A stretch of 64,000 nt of DNA, from assembly GCF_002994745.2 (NCBI RefSeq), contig NC_037093.1, positions 10,458,400-10,522,399 on the forward strand, written 5' to 3'. Origin of the DNA: Rosa chinensis (Eukaryota > Streptophyta > Magnoliopsida > Rosales > Rosaceae). The notes beneath the pieces are model-generated. The model ran no database searches, was not told the DNA's origin, and saw only the letters and a list, made by a program, of their open reading frames with translations. A program made the position numbers and the translations under genes. Shown piece after piece: positions 1-11,138 of this stretch. Within the stretch, counting starts at the first letter, position 1; every line of letters starts with the position of its first letter.

Positions 1-26
1 CTAGGCGGCTGTTTTTTAGAACACTA

Positions 27-311
<285 letters not shown>

Positions 312-1604
312 TAATTGTATTTGGAGTTTTGGGCCATCATAGCTATGAAAAAGAAGATAAATGCTTACCAGGGACATTTTAGTTCAACACTATATCTCGT
401 GTGAAATATTCCACAAACCCACAGTAATGAGACATAAAGCTCTGAGATTTTCCTCAATCGCGGCACAAGTGGTGGAAACGTACGTCATCAGTAAAAAGTT
501 GAAAACGTCATTGAAATCTCAGAGCTGGTGACACTCCATTTTATAAAAATACTTTATATGTTCCTTCATATGTTTTCAATTTTTTAACCACTACGAAAAA
601 CATCAAACCTATTACTCACTGCAGCTCAGAATTGTGTGATTCAAGAGAAATTCTTAAGTATAGGCTTCCCCATGTATATAGGGTGAGCTAATCAGACATC
701 AGAATTTTTTTTTTTGTTTCGAAACTACCCCTGTTTTTTAAAAGTGCAATACCCAAAAGACCCTATGCTAGGGGTTGATTGGTCAGCCCTATATCCACGT
801 GGTGCAGGTGCCCCACGCAAGTCTCTCTCGTGATTCAAAACAAGGACTCCTTCGCTCAACCCATTAAAATATTCTAGAGAAAAAAAAAATTCAAGATTTT
901 CTGTTTGAAAGAACAGTAAGGGATTACATGGGGAGATGACATTTTGCCATTTTGCCATTTTCTTATATAGACATCTTTCTTATATCCCTCACCATATGTC
1001 CCTTGAAATTATTTGTTAAGAGCATACAGATAAAGCCAAATACACGGTATTATTCAAATATTCCTTACTGTTTACATCCACTCGAACAAAATGCCAATTC
1101 TTTGTGTTACCTCTAACAAAAAGAATTGGTCTTTTAAATTGTATTATGACCTAATGGTAACAAATATCATTTGTTAATTAGCTCAAGTTACCACAGAAGC
1201 GTAGTAGCTAGATTTGTTTAGTCATGACTATGACTGAAATGAACTCTATAAGCTTCCTGTTACAATGTGCAGTACTCAAAATGACAATAAATATGCAAAT
1301 TAAAATGTGCTATTATGGATTTATGGAACTCTTTTATTCTGCATCTCTATAGTGTAATTTGTAGTTATCTAGAAATAAGAAAGTATACATAAATATGTAC
1401 ATCATAGTTTACCTATTGGGAAATAATCACCGTTGCTCTTATTTTTTTCATTGCTCCCCCACTCATTTTATAGCAAGTGTTATTAGCTGATTGTGATTGA
1501 GCTTCCATTTTTAACCTTTCTTAAAAAAAAAAGAAAAAATATTGAGTAAAGAAATTGAATCATTTATAAAATGAAGTTTTATTATTCTCTTTTTGTTATA
1601 GCCA
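312..1604. other. AT-rich intergenic DNA, no gene seen
   Basis: No supported gene. The only structure noted is a 13-bp inverted repeat (438-450 with 514-526, AGCTCTGAGATTT and its complement) enclosing about 63 bases, which could be the edge of a small decayed element. Confidence 0.6.
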
Positions 1605-3135
1605 AAGTTTTATTGTTCTGTGCCTTGTTCCTTAGACTTCTGACCTAGCCGCTCTGCTAGGGTTTCTCGTTGATGTTCCGTTCTCGACAAAACTTTCAAA
1701 ACCTATGGATCTCGCTATTGCTGGCTTGGTCCTAATCTCTGTGAGTACCGCGCTTGGGGATGGAGGCGATGTGTTGTATGATGGGTCGGGGACCCTTCGT
1801 TTTGCTGTTGGGGAAGAGTGGGCTTCACCTGCTATTTCTCCTGGTGGATGGTTGACTTTAGATCTGGTTTGGCTTCTGCCAGATCGGTATTTTACTGAGT
1901 TGGTCTGGCCGAGTTTGCACAAGGAAGTCATGGAACTATGGGCGAAGCTGGTCATGTCGTGGGAGGATCGATTTGCTGGTGATGATCGTGGTCTTGGTAG
2001 TTTGGAGGGAGGCTATTGACGACGCCATTCAGTCTGGGTTGCGCGGTCACGAAGCTAAGAGTGTCGGGGGTCGTTGAAGGTAGTCCGGTCACTGTGCTTT
2101 GGCTGGAGTTGTCTGGCCCTTGCAAATCGGTGGGAAGGGATGGTCACGGTGGCTTCCCCGTCAGTGGCCTGAGAAGCCAATTGATAGCGGCGCGGCCTGG
2201 TGATGGTGGTGGTATGGAATCCTGTCGAGAGGGCTAGTGGGTGCCCATAACAGATTTCAGCTTTTGGGCCATCTGGGTTTATCTTTGGATCGTGGGCTGG
2301 ATTCTAATTTCTAGGGCCTGGGCTGGTCTAGAATTGGAGGTGTAGGGTGAGGGCTCACCCTTTACTTTCATTATTGCTTAAATTTGGTTAGGTCGCAAAG
2401 ATCACATTCTCTGAGGATTCATTTTACTATTTACTTTGGAAGATGTTTGATCTTTGTTTGAACGGGAAAAAGTTACAAGCAGTACCTGAATTACGGGCCA
2501 CTAATAACTTTCGTACCTCAACTTCAAAAACTATCACAATGGTACCCAGATTATCTAACACGACCTAACATTCATACATGCTGTTCACTTTGCCGTTAAC
2601 GGTGTTAAATTTACAAGGGTAAATCTGTCATTTCACTGTTCATCTCTCTTACCATGGTACTGTTCATTTTTAAAAAAATGTTAAAATTTTTTTTCTCTCC
2701 TCAGGAAGAGAGAGGAAAAAAAAAAAAAAAAACAGTACCATGGTCAGAGAGATGAACAGTGAAATGACATATTTATCCTTGTAAATTTAACACCGTTAAC
2801 GGCAAAGTGGATTCCAGGTATGAATCTTGGGTCGGGGTGAAAAGTCCAGGTACCAAAATGATAGTTTTTGAAGTTGAGGTACGAAAGTTATTAGTGGCCC
2901 ATAATTTGGGTACTGTTTGTATTTTTTTCTCTTGAAATAAAGGTGTGTTATTTTCCTTAAAAAGTGGGTGTATTCGGGGTGGCCTGGGGCTTGTTCTTGT
3001 TATAGAATAGGTGTTTAGGGTTCCCTAAAGAACGATTATTTCTGTCGCTCCATACAGGTGTTTCTTTTTTGTACTGCTTGCTGAATATAATAATGAGTTG
3101 ACCTATTTTCATCAAAAAAAAAGTTTTATTGTTCT
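1605..3135 (+). mobile_element. LINE-like, target-primed insertion (non-autonomous)
   Basis: The sequence AAGTTTTATTGTTCT occurs at 1605-1619 and again at 3121-3135. The element between them (1620-3120) ends in ATTTTCATC followed by an A-run that abuts the second copy. A 15-bp target-site duplication plus a 3' poly-A tail is the signature of LINE or SINE target-primed reverse transcription. The 5' part (about 1640-2340) is GC-rich, unlike its AT-rich surroundings. It has short open frames on both strands (for example 1705-2019 +) that I do not recognise, and no reverse transcriptase. It is therefore a 5'-truncated or non-autonomous LINE-type copy, and a foldback element is nested in it. Insertion type is well supported; family is unknown. 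Confidence 0.8.
2464..2931. mobile_element. Foldback MITE nested in the LINE-like element
   Basis: About 468 bp that fold back on themselves almost end to end. The left arm from about 2464 (including GGGCCACTAATAACTTTCG and the Kozak-like CCATGGTACTGTTCA near 2653) is repeated in reverse complement down to about 2931, with the turn near 2690-2710. Such near-complete inverted repeats are typical of foldback or Mutator-derived MITEs. I could not settle the target-site duplication: TTGAA occurs on both sides but the termini are ambiguous. No coding capacity. Confidence 0.8.
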
Positions 3136-3562
3136 TGCACTTTAGTTTTCATCAATCTATATCATTGTTGCTAAAAAAAAAAAAAATCAATCTTTATCAT
3201 TGTAAGAGCTTTGAAAAACATAATAGAGTGTTTATCCTCTACAAAATGATCAATTGCCGAGTATATAGATTAAATAAGTTTTCCCAAAACATATACCTGG
3301 ATAAGCTAAATAAATAAAACTTTTATAAAACTAATAAGATTTAGTTATGAAAATGGAGATAAACCACCTAATAACATTTCCATTTATTATGCTTTATTTC
3401 ATTCATTTAAAAAAAAGCAAGACTTGAATTGAATACAAACAAACTGCTATTTTAGTGCCACGCAGCCTTTGGCTTTTTGCTCACTTCATGAGTAGTTTAC
3501 CCAATATTTGTTGGGGGTGCCAGGGTGCCAGCAAGCATAATTAGCTAACAGAATTGACAGCC
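3136..3562. other. Intergenic, nothing recognised
   Basis: AT-rich sequence with short A-runs. No gene, RNA or repeat structure that I can support. Confidence 0.5.
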
Positions 3563-3565
3563 TTA

Positions 3566-4345
3566 GAGCAAGTCCACCGGTATGACTTTGCCCGGGCAAA
3601 GTGAGAGAATGATGATGTGGTGACCGGGCATGGAGAGAAACCAGCTTCCACCGGCAAACTCTTGACCAGCCAAACTTTGGCTTTCCATGACTGAGGTCAA
3701 AAAAAGGGGCAAGCCCATGACTAAACTCTTGCCCGAAGTCATCCGGCTGCCAGCTCGACCAACCACAGAACGTGGCTGACCTCACAGGGGCTGCGGAGAG
3801 AGAAGAGAAACAGACGCCATGGAATTGCTTCGATCTCGGCCTGGGGTTGCTTCCATCTCGACCTGGGGGCAGCGTCTGGGCCGGCTGACGCCACGGAGTG
3901 GCCGGATGAGGTGAGGCGACCTCGGGTTGCTTCGATCTCGGCCTGGGGTTGCTTCGATCTCGGCCTGGGGTTGCTTCGATCTCGGCCTAGGGGCAGCGTC
4001 CGGGCCGGCTGACGCCACGGAGTGGCCGGAATAGGTGAGGCGACCTTGGGGGAGCCGGGTCCGTGGACGGAGGACGCCGGAGGAGGGAGAAACAGGCGGG
4101 TCGGGTCAGACGAGTCAAATGAAACAGTAAAATAGCAGAAAGTAAACAGTAAAAAAGCAGAAAAGTAAACAGTAAAAACAAAAAAGTGAACAGTAAAAAG
4201 TGTGAACAGTAAAAAGTGAACAGTGTTGATCGGGCAAGAAAAAAACGGGTGCAAATCTATGTCCAGTGGCAGTGAATAGTAACTTGACTGGTCGAATTTT
4301 TGACTTCTCGACTTTGCCTTTTCTTGACTACGGGTGCACTTGCTC
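3566..4345. mobile_element. PIF/Harbinger-like non-autonomous element
   Basis: The termini are inverted: GAGCAAGTCCACCGGTATGAC on the left and, read from the other strand, GAGCAAGTGCACCCGTAGTC on the right. Each is flanked by TTA (3563-3565 and 4346-4348). A 3-bp TTA duplication is the hallmark of the PIF/Harbinger superfamily. The 780-bp interior is unusually GC-rich and repetitive: a 22-bp unit (TTGCTTCGATCTCGGCCTGG...) occurs about five times between 3826 and 3992, a block of about 60 bp is repeated at 3866 and 3990, and an ACAGTAAAAA motif is repeated between 4120 and 4225. Long minus-strand open frames (such as 3739-4254) follow from this composition and are not convincing genes. No transposase. 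Confidence 0.65.
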
Positions 4346-4348
4346 TTA

Positions 4349-5045
4349 TGTGTGTGTACTTGGGAGCACTATAGACGACCTCGTCGAGTCTAGTCTAGTG
4401 CGACAAGAGGCAGTGGGACCCGCAGGACAGTGAGATACTGACGAGGCAATGCGTTGTCCGCCAAGGCCACGCCACAATGTGCTTTAAGATTTTTGTAAAT
4501 AATAGAATAATGGGTTTGGATTGTGATGTGAATAGCGATTATTATGATAATGATGATGATGATGATGTAGAAAGAGATGGACCGTGCATGGCTGTGGATG
4601 GAGCTACATGGATGGATGATAAGGACAGGTGTCATGTCCCGGCCATCATTTCATCTGGGCCCGAGTGTGACATTAGGGGCCCAAAGAGAGTTACTGGACT
4701 GTGAACAATTAAATACAGGCATTCATTGTGATTCACGGATTTCACAGGGCGATACTAGAAGTTTAGAACAGTACAACGTTGCGGTAGGCATGAACTGTAT
4801 CCGGTCCTTTCTAGTTTTCTCTAAGTCAATAGACTCATAGTTAGAAATCACATAGCAGCTACAAAGCTAAGGGGTGCCGGGGCCACTTCAGGCCTTGAAT
4901 AACTCCGCCCCTCTGTCATAACCCTTTGTCTTGAAATTCTTTGAAATCAAATCCCCTACCCCAAATACTGTCTAAGTAAACTTGATCAGTTTCGACTGAA
5001 TTGAAAACCAAGAAAGCCAAAGGTTTGCTCGTTCTTCCTCTGAAA
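4349..5045 (+). promoter_or_regulatory. Upstream region of the NB-LRR gene
   Basis: Non-coding DNA between the PIF-like element and the receptor start codon. It holds a short GAT trinucleotide run (about 4549-4568). No TATA box stands out clearly enough to place a transcription start. An element end only about 700 bp upstream of the start codon means the promoter probably includes or abuts transposon sequence. Confidence 0.4.
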
Positions 5046-7682
5046 ATGGCGTTGCCCGCTGTCGTCACTACTGCACTGGAATTAACTGGTGGAGGTTTCA
5101 TCTCGTCGGCTTTGCAGCCTCCCTTTCAGAAACTCGCAAATTATATTTTCAGCCGGATAGAACGGACAAAAGATACCGGCGACAAGCTCCGAAAATTGGA
5201 AAGAACACTGTTGAAAATTCAATCTCTGATCGATCAGCTGGAAGGAAAGCACTCTACCTCAAAGGCTTGTCGACTTTTAATTGAAGATTTCAAGGGTGTT
5301 CTTCTTGATTCGGATGATTTTCTGAATGAGATTTGTCACCAATTGCCGAAAGACGGTCCATCATCCTTGGGTATACTTACCAGGGATAAGGTAGGTCTGA
5401 CGGTTAAAGATGTGACTGATTTCTTCAATGAATTAGAGGGTTACTTCATCTCAGAAGTAACCAAGCCGGGGCCTCCTCAAGTCCCTCGTGGTAGTAGCTC
5501 CTTCATCGATCCGTCGTCTGTGATTGGATTGGAAGAAAAAAAGAAAAACATTAAGTTGTTGTTGGCTGCTGATGACAAGAATACTACTGTGATTTCAATA
5601 GTGGGTATGGCTGGCATCGGAAAAACAACACTTGTTCAACTTGTCTGTAATGATCCAGAGGTGATTGGGTGGTTTAACGAGAGAATATGGTGGGTATGTG
5701 TTTCTTGGGAGTATGATTTGATTCAGATCACGAAATCAATCCTTGAGGCTGCCACAAGCAGCGTTTGCACTCTGTCAAATCTCGACTCTATTATAAGGCA
5801 ACTGAAAAAGGTGATGATGGAGAGGGGGAGGTTTTTACTCGTGCTGGACGATATGTGGAATGAGAGTCTAAGTCATTGGCGTGAGTTGAAATTGCTTTTC
5901 AGCTCTGCGGCACCTGGAAGTAGGGTTCTGGTAACCACTCAAAGGAAGACTGTTTCATCCATTGTTACCACTGATGGGGATCTTGGTTGTTTTCCGCTAA
6001 CTACTTTGACCAAGGAGGATTGTTGGGAAATTATAAAGAAAAACCTGAAAACAGAAGTTCATAATCGTGAAGATTTGAAGGCTATTGGCTTGGAGTTAGC
6101 AGAGAAGTGTAAAGGTCTTCCTTTGGCGGCCAAAGTGATTGGAGATGCCTTGCATCTCAAATCAGAAGAGGTGGAGTGGGATGCGCTGTTGAAATGTCCT
6201 CCTTGGGACTGGCGTCACTTGCCAGAAGGTGAGAACCAAGTCTATCGCGTACTGAAGCCGAGCTATGTTCACTTGCCAGCTTACTTGACAAGATGCTTTG
6301 TTTACTTTTCTATTATCCCTCAAAGTCAAAAGGTCAAAGTGGAGGATTTGATCCAAATCTGGGCAGCGGAAGGCTTCACGGGAGCCCAAGGAGCAAGAAG
6401 AATTGAAGACATTGGAATGGAGTACTTGAAAGAATTGTGTTCGAGGTCTTTCATACAGATTTTGTCAGGTGAGATTAAAATGAACGACTTCATTCATGAC
6501 TTGGCAACGTCGGTTTCTACCAATTTATGCTTGCGTTTGGAGGATACCATGTCTGCAAGATCTACCAGCTTCTTGTCTCAAAATGTGCGCTATTTGTCAT
6601 TGCTTTGTCAAAGTGATGAATCAGATGTGTGTACAGCTAAGCTCAAAGAACTTTACAGGTATCAGAAATTGAGAACATTTATGTTCTTTTCCCATGTTAA
6701 CCAACTCGCTACCAATCTTTCTATGTCAGATATCTTTCAAAAGTTTTTTGAGATATTCAAATGGTTAAGGGTTTTGAAGTTAACTGGTAGTCGCATCCAT
6801 AAGTTGTCTGGCCCCATCGGCAAATTGAAGCGCCTTCGCTACCTCGATCTAAGTGATACTAAGATTGCAAAGTTGCCGCAGGAGATAGTAAATCTACTTG
6901 CGTTAGAAACACTTCGGCTCCAGAAATGTACTGAACTTAAAGAGTGGCCTAAGAACTTTGAGAAGTTGGTTAAGCTGCGACACCTTCATTTTGATAGACA
7001 GTGTCAAATGTGTTCCATGCCAAAAAACTTCGGGAAATTAACTAGTCTCGAAAACCTGACAACGGTTGAAGTTGAAAGTGAAAAAGGATATGGAATTGAG
7101 GAGCTTCAGAACATGAACTGCCTTCGTGGATCCATTGAGATTAAAAATCTCGAGAATGTGTTGGATGCCAAAAATGCTGAGGATGCTATGTTAGGTAAAA
7201 AGCAATACCTGCACAGGGTGAAGTTGCAATGGGATGAAACAAGAGATCAAATACTTGAAAAAAACTTGTTTCATCAACGAGTTATGAGCGGCCTTGAACC
7301 TCATTATAGGTTGAAAGAGTTGGAAGTGAAAGGCTATTGTGGCTCAATATTGTCAAACTGGATTGACAACCCACCGTCTGCCAACGCACCCACTCGTCAG
7401 ATCGAGAAGCTTGTTCTTAGTTCTTGTCCACAATTAAGGAAATTATCTTCAATTTGTCACCTAACTTCGCTTAAAACATTAGAGATCCTCGATTGCCCCA
7501 AGCTTAACTCATTGCCAGAGAGAGGACTACCTAGCTCACTTGTGACTTTGAACATTTCAGAAAGTGGCATCTCAAGACGGCAATGTGAGGACGGAGGCAG
7601 CATGCGGGAAACTGTCAGATTTATTCTCGATGTACATATTAATGGTCACAAAATTCCAACGGAACGTTTGCCACGGCTATGA
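5046..7682 (+). CDS. CC-NB-ARC-LRR (CNL) disease-resistance protein
   Basis: An 878-residue intracellular immune receptor of the plant CNL class. I start at the ATG at 5046 (MALPAVVTT); the frame is open slightly further upstream but without an ATG. Residues about 1-150 form the N-terminal coiled-coil (Rx-like) region. The NB-ARC follows with P-loop GMAGIGKTT (187-195), kinase-2 LVLDDMW (about 265-271), RNBS-B GSRVLVTT (from 291), GLPLA (357-361) and RNBS-D CFVYFSIIP. The MHD motif reads IHD (483-485). Leucine-rich repeats run from about 560 to 830, with LRYLDLS and LETLRLQ cores. Such proteins sense pathogen effectors and switch between ADP- and ATP-bound states. The LRR region is short for the class (many CNLs exceed 900-1,100 residues) and the last 40 residues do not look like LRRs, so the C-terminus may be truncated. 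There is one exon and no internal stop. It is the only intact-looking host gene here. Confidence 0.93.
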   Translation: MALPAVVTTALELTGGGFISSALQPPFQKLANYIFSRIERTKDTGDKLRKLERTLLKIQSLIDQLEGKHSTSKACRLLIEDFKGVLLDSDDFLNEICHQLPKDGPSSLGILTRDKVGLTVKDVTDFFNELEGYFISEVTKPGPPQVPRGSSSFIDPSSVIGLEEKKKNIKLLLAADDKNTTVISIVGMAGIGKTTLVQLVCNDPEVIGWFNERIWWVCVSWEYDLIQITKSILEAATSSVCTLSNLDSIIRQLKKVMMERGRFLLVLDDMWNESLSHWRELKLLFSSAAPGSRVLVTTQRKTVSSIVTTDGDLGCFPLTTLTKEDCWEIIKKNLKTEVHNREDLKAIGLELAEKCKGLPLAAKVIGDALHLKSEEVEWDALLKCPPWDWRHLPEGENQVYRVLKPSYVHLPAYLTRCFVYFSIIPQSQKVKVEDLIQIWAAEGFTGAQGARRIEDIGMEYLKELCSRSFIQILSGEIKMNDFIHDLATSVSTNLCLRLEDTMSARSTSFLSQNVRYLSLLCQSDESDVCTAKLKELYRYQKLRTFMFFSHVNQLATNLSMSDIFQKFFEIFKWLRVLKLTGSRIHKLSGPIGKLKRLRYLDLSDTKIAKLPQEIVNLLALETLRLQKCTELKEWPKNFEKLVKLRHLHFDRQCQMCSMPKNFGKLTSLENLTTVEVESEKGYGIEELQNMNCLRGSIEIKNLENVLDAKNAEDAMLGKKQYLHRVKLQWDETRDQILEKNLFHQRVMSGLEPHYRLKELEVKGYCGSILSNWIDNPPSANAPTRQIEKLVLSSCPQLRKLSSICHLTSLKTLEILDCPKLNSLPERGLPSSLVTLNISESGISRRQCEDGGSMRETVRFILDVHINGHKIPTERLPRL

Positions 7683-8307
7683 TGTTAGCATGGAGCATAA
7701 ATGTATCTCCGTCCACCCATCTGCAGAACAGTTCTGAGTTTGATTACAGGTACTACAATTTTATGATTTCGTATATGTTAATGATTATATTACTTATTTG
7801 TCCACTTGCTCGTTAGACACCACAAACTTTTTTTCTTCCTTAAAACCCAAGGCTGGTATTAGCAGCCCTCTGATAATTTTATCCTCAAAGAGTCTAATCA
7901 GTCTACTCTGTTGGGTTGTAAAGATGGTCCGAACCTGAAGTGCTCCTGTTTTTAGTAGTGCTCCCGTAGCGAATCTAGGTTGCCTTATATGATCGTGTAT
8001 TATGTTGAGGATTACTATGTCACATGAAAAATCACCCGTTCCTGAAGCAGCACTGTTTATTGTCTACAATTCCTGAATAACAGAATTTTATTTTCTCGTA
8101 GACAATCCTCTTATGTTTTGGGCTCTCAACTTGAAGTAGCTTGGAAATAGAAAAATTGGAGTATATCACTCTCTGGACGACTTGTGCTACATCCCAATGT
8201 AAGTGACTTTTCTATTCTATTTCTTTTATAAGAAGTTTTACAAATTGGCAACACTTTTTTCTAGATCCCCAGTATCGCAGTTCCATGCTATTTGTGTGAC
8301 TCTCTCT
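7683..8307 (+). other. 3' flank of the NB-LRR gene
   Basis: AT-rich and probably containing the 3' untranslated region. TGATTACAG|GTACTAC near 7741 and other AG/GT pairs would allow untranslated introns, as many NB-LRR genes have, but nothing here decides it. No separate gene seen. Confidence 0.4.
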
Positions 8308-8432
8308 CTCTCTCTCTCATAATCTTTGATTATGTTAGTCCATCTCTTTTGTACATTTATTTAAGCATGATTAGTCACAGCATGCTCTCTCTCTCATAAT
8401 CTTTGATTATGTTGGTCCATCTCTTTTGTACA

Positions 8433-10431
8433 CTAGCAAAAGTCCCCGCGCGATGCTGCGGGATTTGTTGTTGTTAATAATTTTGTATGTAAAGCTCTAT
8501 TGATATGAACAATTGGGAGGAAAAGAATAATTAAGTGGTGCTTGAAATTGATTTGTTACTAAGTCAACCAATGTTAAATTGAAATTAGCTCCAACCAATC
8601 TGTGAAGTCTTGTTACCCACCTAAAGATCTCAGTTATCTCTACAAGAGCAAGGGAAAAGGCTGAATTAATACAGTGCTTTAATTTGTACATGTATACATC
8701 ACAACACAAATTTTGTTTTAAAACTACAAAATCAACTCATGGCACAAAAAGCTATATCATCTAAATATTAGAATGAAAAAAAAAAAACCAATACCACAAC
8801 CTATACCAAATAGGAACAATCTGCAAACAATCAAATCATTACTTGCAGATTGCTAAATAGATATATATACACGACATAACACATATATAGACACTCATTC
8901 CATATAACACATCCATACAAATATATACATACTCATTCAAACGCAAACTCAAACCCAAATTACTTTGACCTACATGCTAATATACAAAATAGACCAAATT
9001 TAGAAACACAGAACTACAATTTTAAACAACTCATACAAACTAAACAACAATTTCAAACAGTTCCTAATAGAATCCCAAGTAGAAAGGCACATTAATAAAA
9101 CAATACCAGAAAAGAATGAAAACAAAATAATTGAAGGAATGAAATTTTGTGCTCCAATAATCAATTCTCAGTTTTCTCTTGTACAAACTCAGAAATTTTT
9201 TTCACCAAGCATGACTGAAACTCCAATACAATTAAAAGAATCTAATTCTAACTTCTTAAAGCATTGAAAAAGAGGAAACATTCGATCAAACAACACACTT
9301 TCACAATGAATGCAAAGAAACCAAATCAATTTGCTTTTCCAGAACTCTTCTTCCTTGTGTCTTAAAAGCAGACCAGTTTACTTATGTCAAGAACCTTAGC
9401 TCCAAAAACCCAAATCAGTTATCCAATTTCCTAAAGCAACAGTCCTTTTCCTTGAAAAAATCCATGAGTATATTTGGAAATTTCATTTCAATCATTCATA
9501 TTAACCAACTCTTCAATTAAGCATAAACACAACAAACTGAGTTACTGAATTTAACAAACTGAGTTACTGAATTTAACAAACTGAGTTACTGAATTTAACT
9601 TTCAACAAACTCGGAATCAAAATTATGAAATTGGAGAATGAAATTCAATCACCCAAGGAAACCCCCAATTCAATAACCCTAACCCTCAAAGCTAATCAAA
9701 CAAAATTAAGGCCCTAAAATCACAACCCAAACGCAACAAAATTCAATTCCCGATTTCCAAAATCAACAAATCACGTACGTTTTGGTTTTGGGTTTCTCAA
9801 ATTTTATCGAAAAGGCTCCCTTCATTTTCCGTTTGAGAAGAATCGGAGAAAAAATCCAAAAGCCCCAATTAGGAAAAGCCAAAAGTACAATCAATCAAAG
9901 ATCGTATCGCCCATCATCATTCACAACCCAACAACAGTGATGAGAGATAAAAAAAAAAACAATAATAATAAAATTAAAAAAAATTGCGACCCAAAACAGA
10001 CTCAGACGCAGATACCTCTTCTGAAACAAATCCAGATCAATCACTTCTCTCTCTCTCTTCGGCAACAAAGATCGATAACTTCTTCATTCCTCTCACAGTC
10101 TCTCTCTCCAAAATAGAAGCTCTCAGTAATAACAATCAGCAACAAAGCGTTCCGAAGGGCAAACCCACCACTTCACTTATGAACAGGGATGAACAGAAGA
10201 AATATCGATTTTGTTGTTGATGTTGCTGGCTGCGAAACAGGGAACGTCGATCTTGATAGAGTCTTCCCGAAGACAAAAATGAGGGATTTTGCTTATTTAT
10301 AGATTGTGAGGAAATGGTAGCATGGTAATTCAGAGAAAACTGAGGGCAATACCGTAATTTCGCATCCTTATGAACAGTTGAATGAACATGGATGAACAGT
10401 TAAAGACATTCGGCTTTAGATTATAGTATAA
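8433..10431 (-). mobile_element. Non-autonomous Helitron
   Basis: Read on the minus strand, the element ends in a short GC hairpin (CCCGCAGCATCGCGCGGGG), then ACTTTTG and the terminal CTAG, followed by host T. It begins TTATACTATAATCTAAAG directly after host A. Insertion between A and T without target duplication, a 3' hairpin about 10 bases before CTRR, and this 5' end are classic Helitron features; the usual 5' TC reads TT here. The exact site is confirmed by the intact neighbouring copy of the target (8308-8384). At 1,999 bp it encodes no Rep-helicase. The interior is AT-rich, with a 22-bp unit repeated three times (9531-9596). I recognise no captured gene, although the 9900-10250 segment looks like the start of a gene or its 5' UTR. 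Confidence 0.88.
9531..9596. repeat. 22-bp unit x3
   Basis: Three head-to-tail copies of a 22-bp unit beginning AACAAACTGAGTTACTG, inside the non-autonomous Helitron. By eye the copies are identical, suggesting a recent expansion. Confidence 0.9.
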
Positions 10432-10460
10432 TTTATTTAAGCATGATTAGTCACAGCATG

Positions 10461-11138
10461 TCCATGATGGATAAACAAATTGATCACTTTTGCATCCATA
10501 TATTGTGCAGGTAGATGAGACGGCGCTCCAGAAACATGTTTGGCTGCTTTTTTTTTTTTTGGTCTCGCTAAGTGTTCTTGTTGATTGTGTTGTTGCCATT
10601 AAAAACAAAAACAAAAAAATCAAAAACAAAAAGGTTGTTTGTTTTTCTTTTATTTTCTTTCCTCTTGCTGTTGAAAGTTCTTGTTAATTATTGTTCTGTT
10701 TTTTCTGTTCTTTTACGGAGGATCAGTGAACCAATCCTGGTTTGAAATCTCCCGGTGTTACTTGTATTATTTATAAGGTATTAAGGTCCATGTATTAAAA
10801 CTGTCTGCACTTCCAATAAATGAGTGCGTTTTAGTGTAACCGAGTTTCTTCTAATAATTCATACCTACATATGACTAGCCTTCCTGCATGCGCGTTGTCC
10901 TTTCTTCCTTGCTACGCATGTTTGAAATGTTACTCATGAGTGCAATATATTCTCTGTGTTGCATATTACCTAACTTTTTACCCCATACAGATATTATAAA
11001 ATATTGTATATGCATTTAGCAATCCATTAGTAAAAAAAACATAAAACCCTGTACAAAAATATGCACTGGTATGTACAAATATATATAATTTTAATGGTTG
11101 GACTCAGTAAGAGGATAGGTCATCCCGCCTTTAAGTCT
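10461..11138. other. Intergenic, nothing recognised
   Basis: AT-rich with T-runs and an A-rich AAAAACAAAAAC stretch near 10600-10632. No gene or element with identifiable ends. Confidence 0.5.

Larger units (their letters stand above)
8308..10460 (+). repeat. 77-bp tandem duplication split by a Helitron
   Basis: Copy 1 is 8308-8384. Copy 2 starts immediately at 8385, runs 48 bases to 8432, is interrupted, and resumes for 29 bases at 10432-10460. Joined, copy 2 is also exactly 77 bp, with one difference seen (TTAGTCC versus TTGGTCC). Copy 1 therefore serves as the empty-site reference for the element inserted in copy 2. Confidence 0.9.

Noticed and set aside
2464..2931. Target duplication TTGAA for the foldback element
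   Set aside because: The termini can be placed in several ways and the five bases are low-complexity, so it was not claimed.
3739..4254. 171-codon minus-strand frame
   Set aside because: It lies inside the PIF-like element in tandemly repeated sequence, so openness reflects repeat composition.
5001..5045. Upstream extension of the NB-LRR frame
   Set aside because: It begins with TTG and no ATG precedes 5046. The N-terminus from 5046 fits the family.
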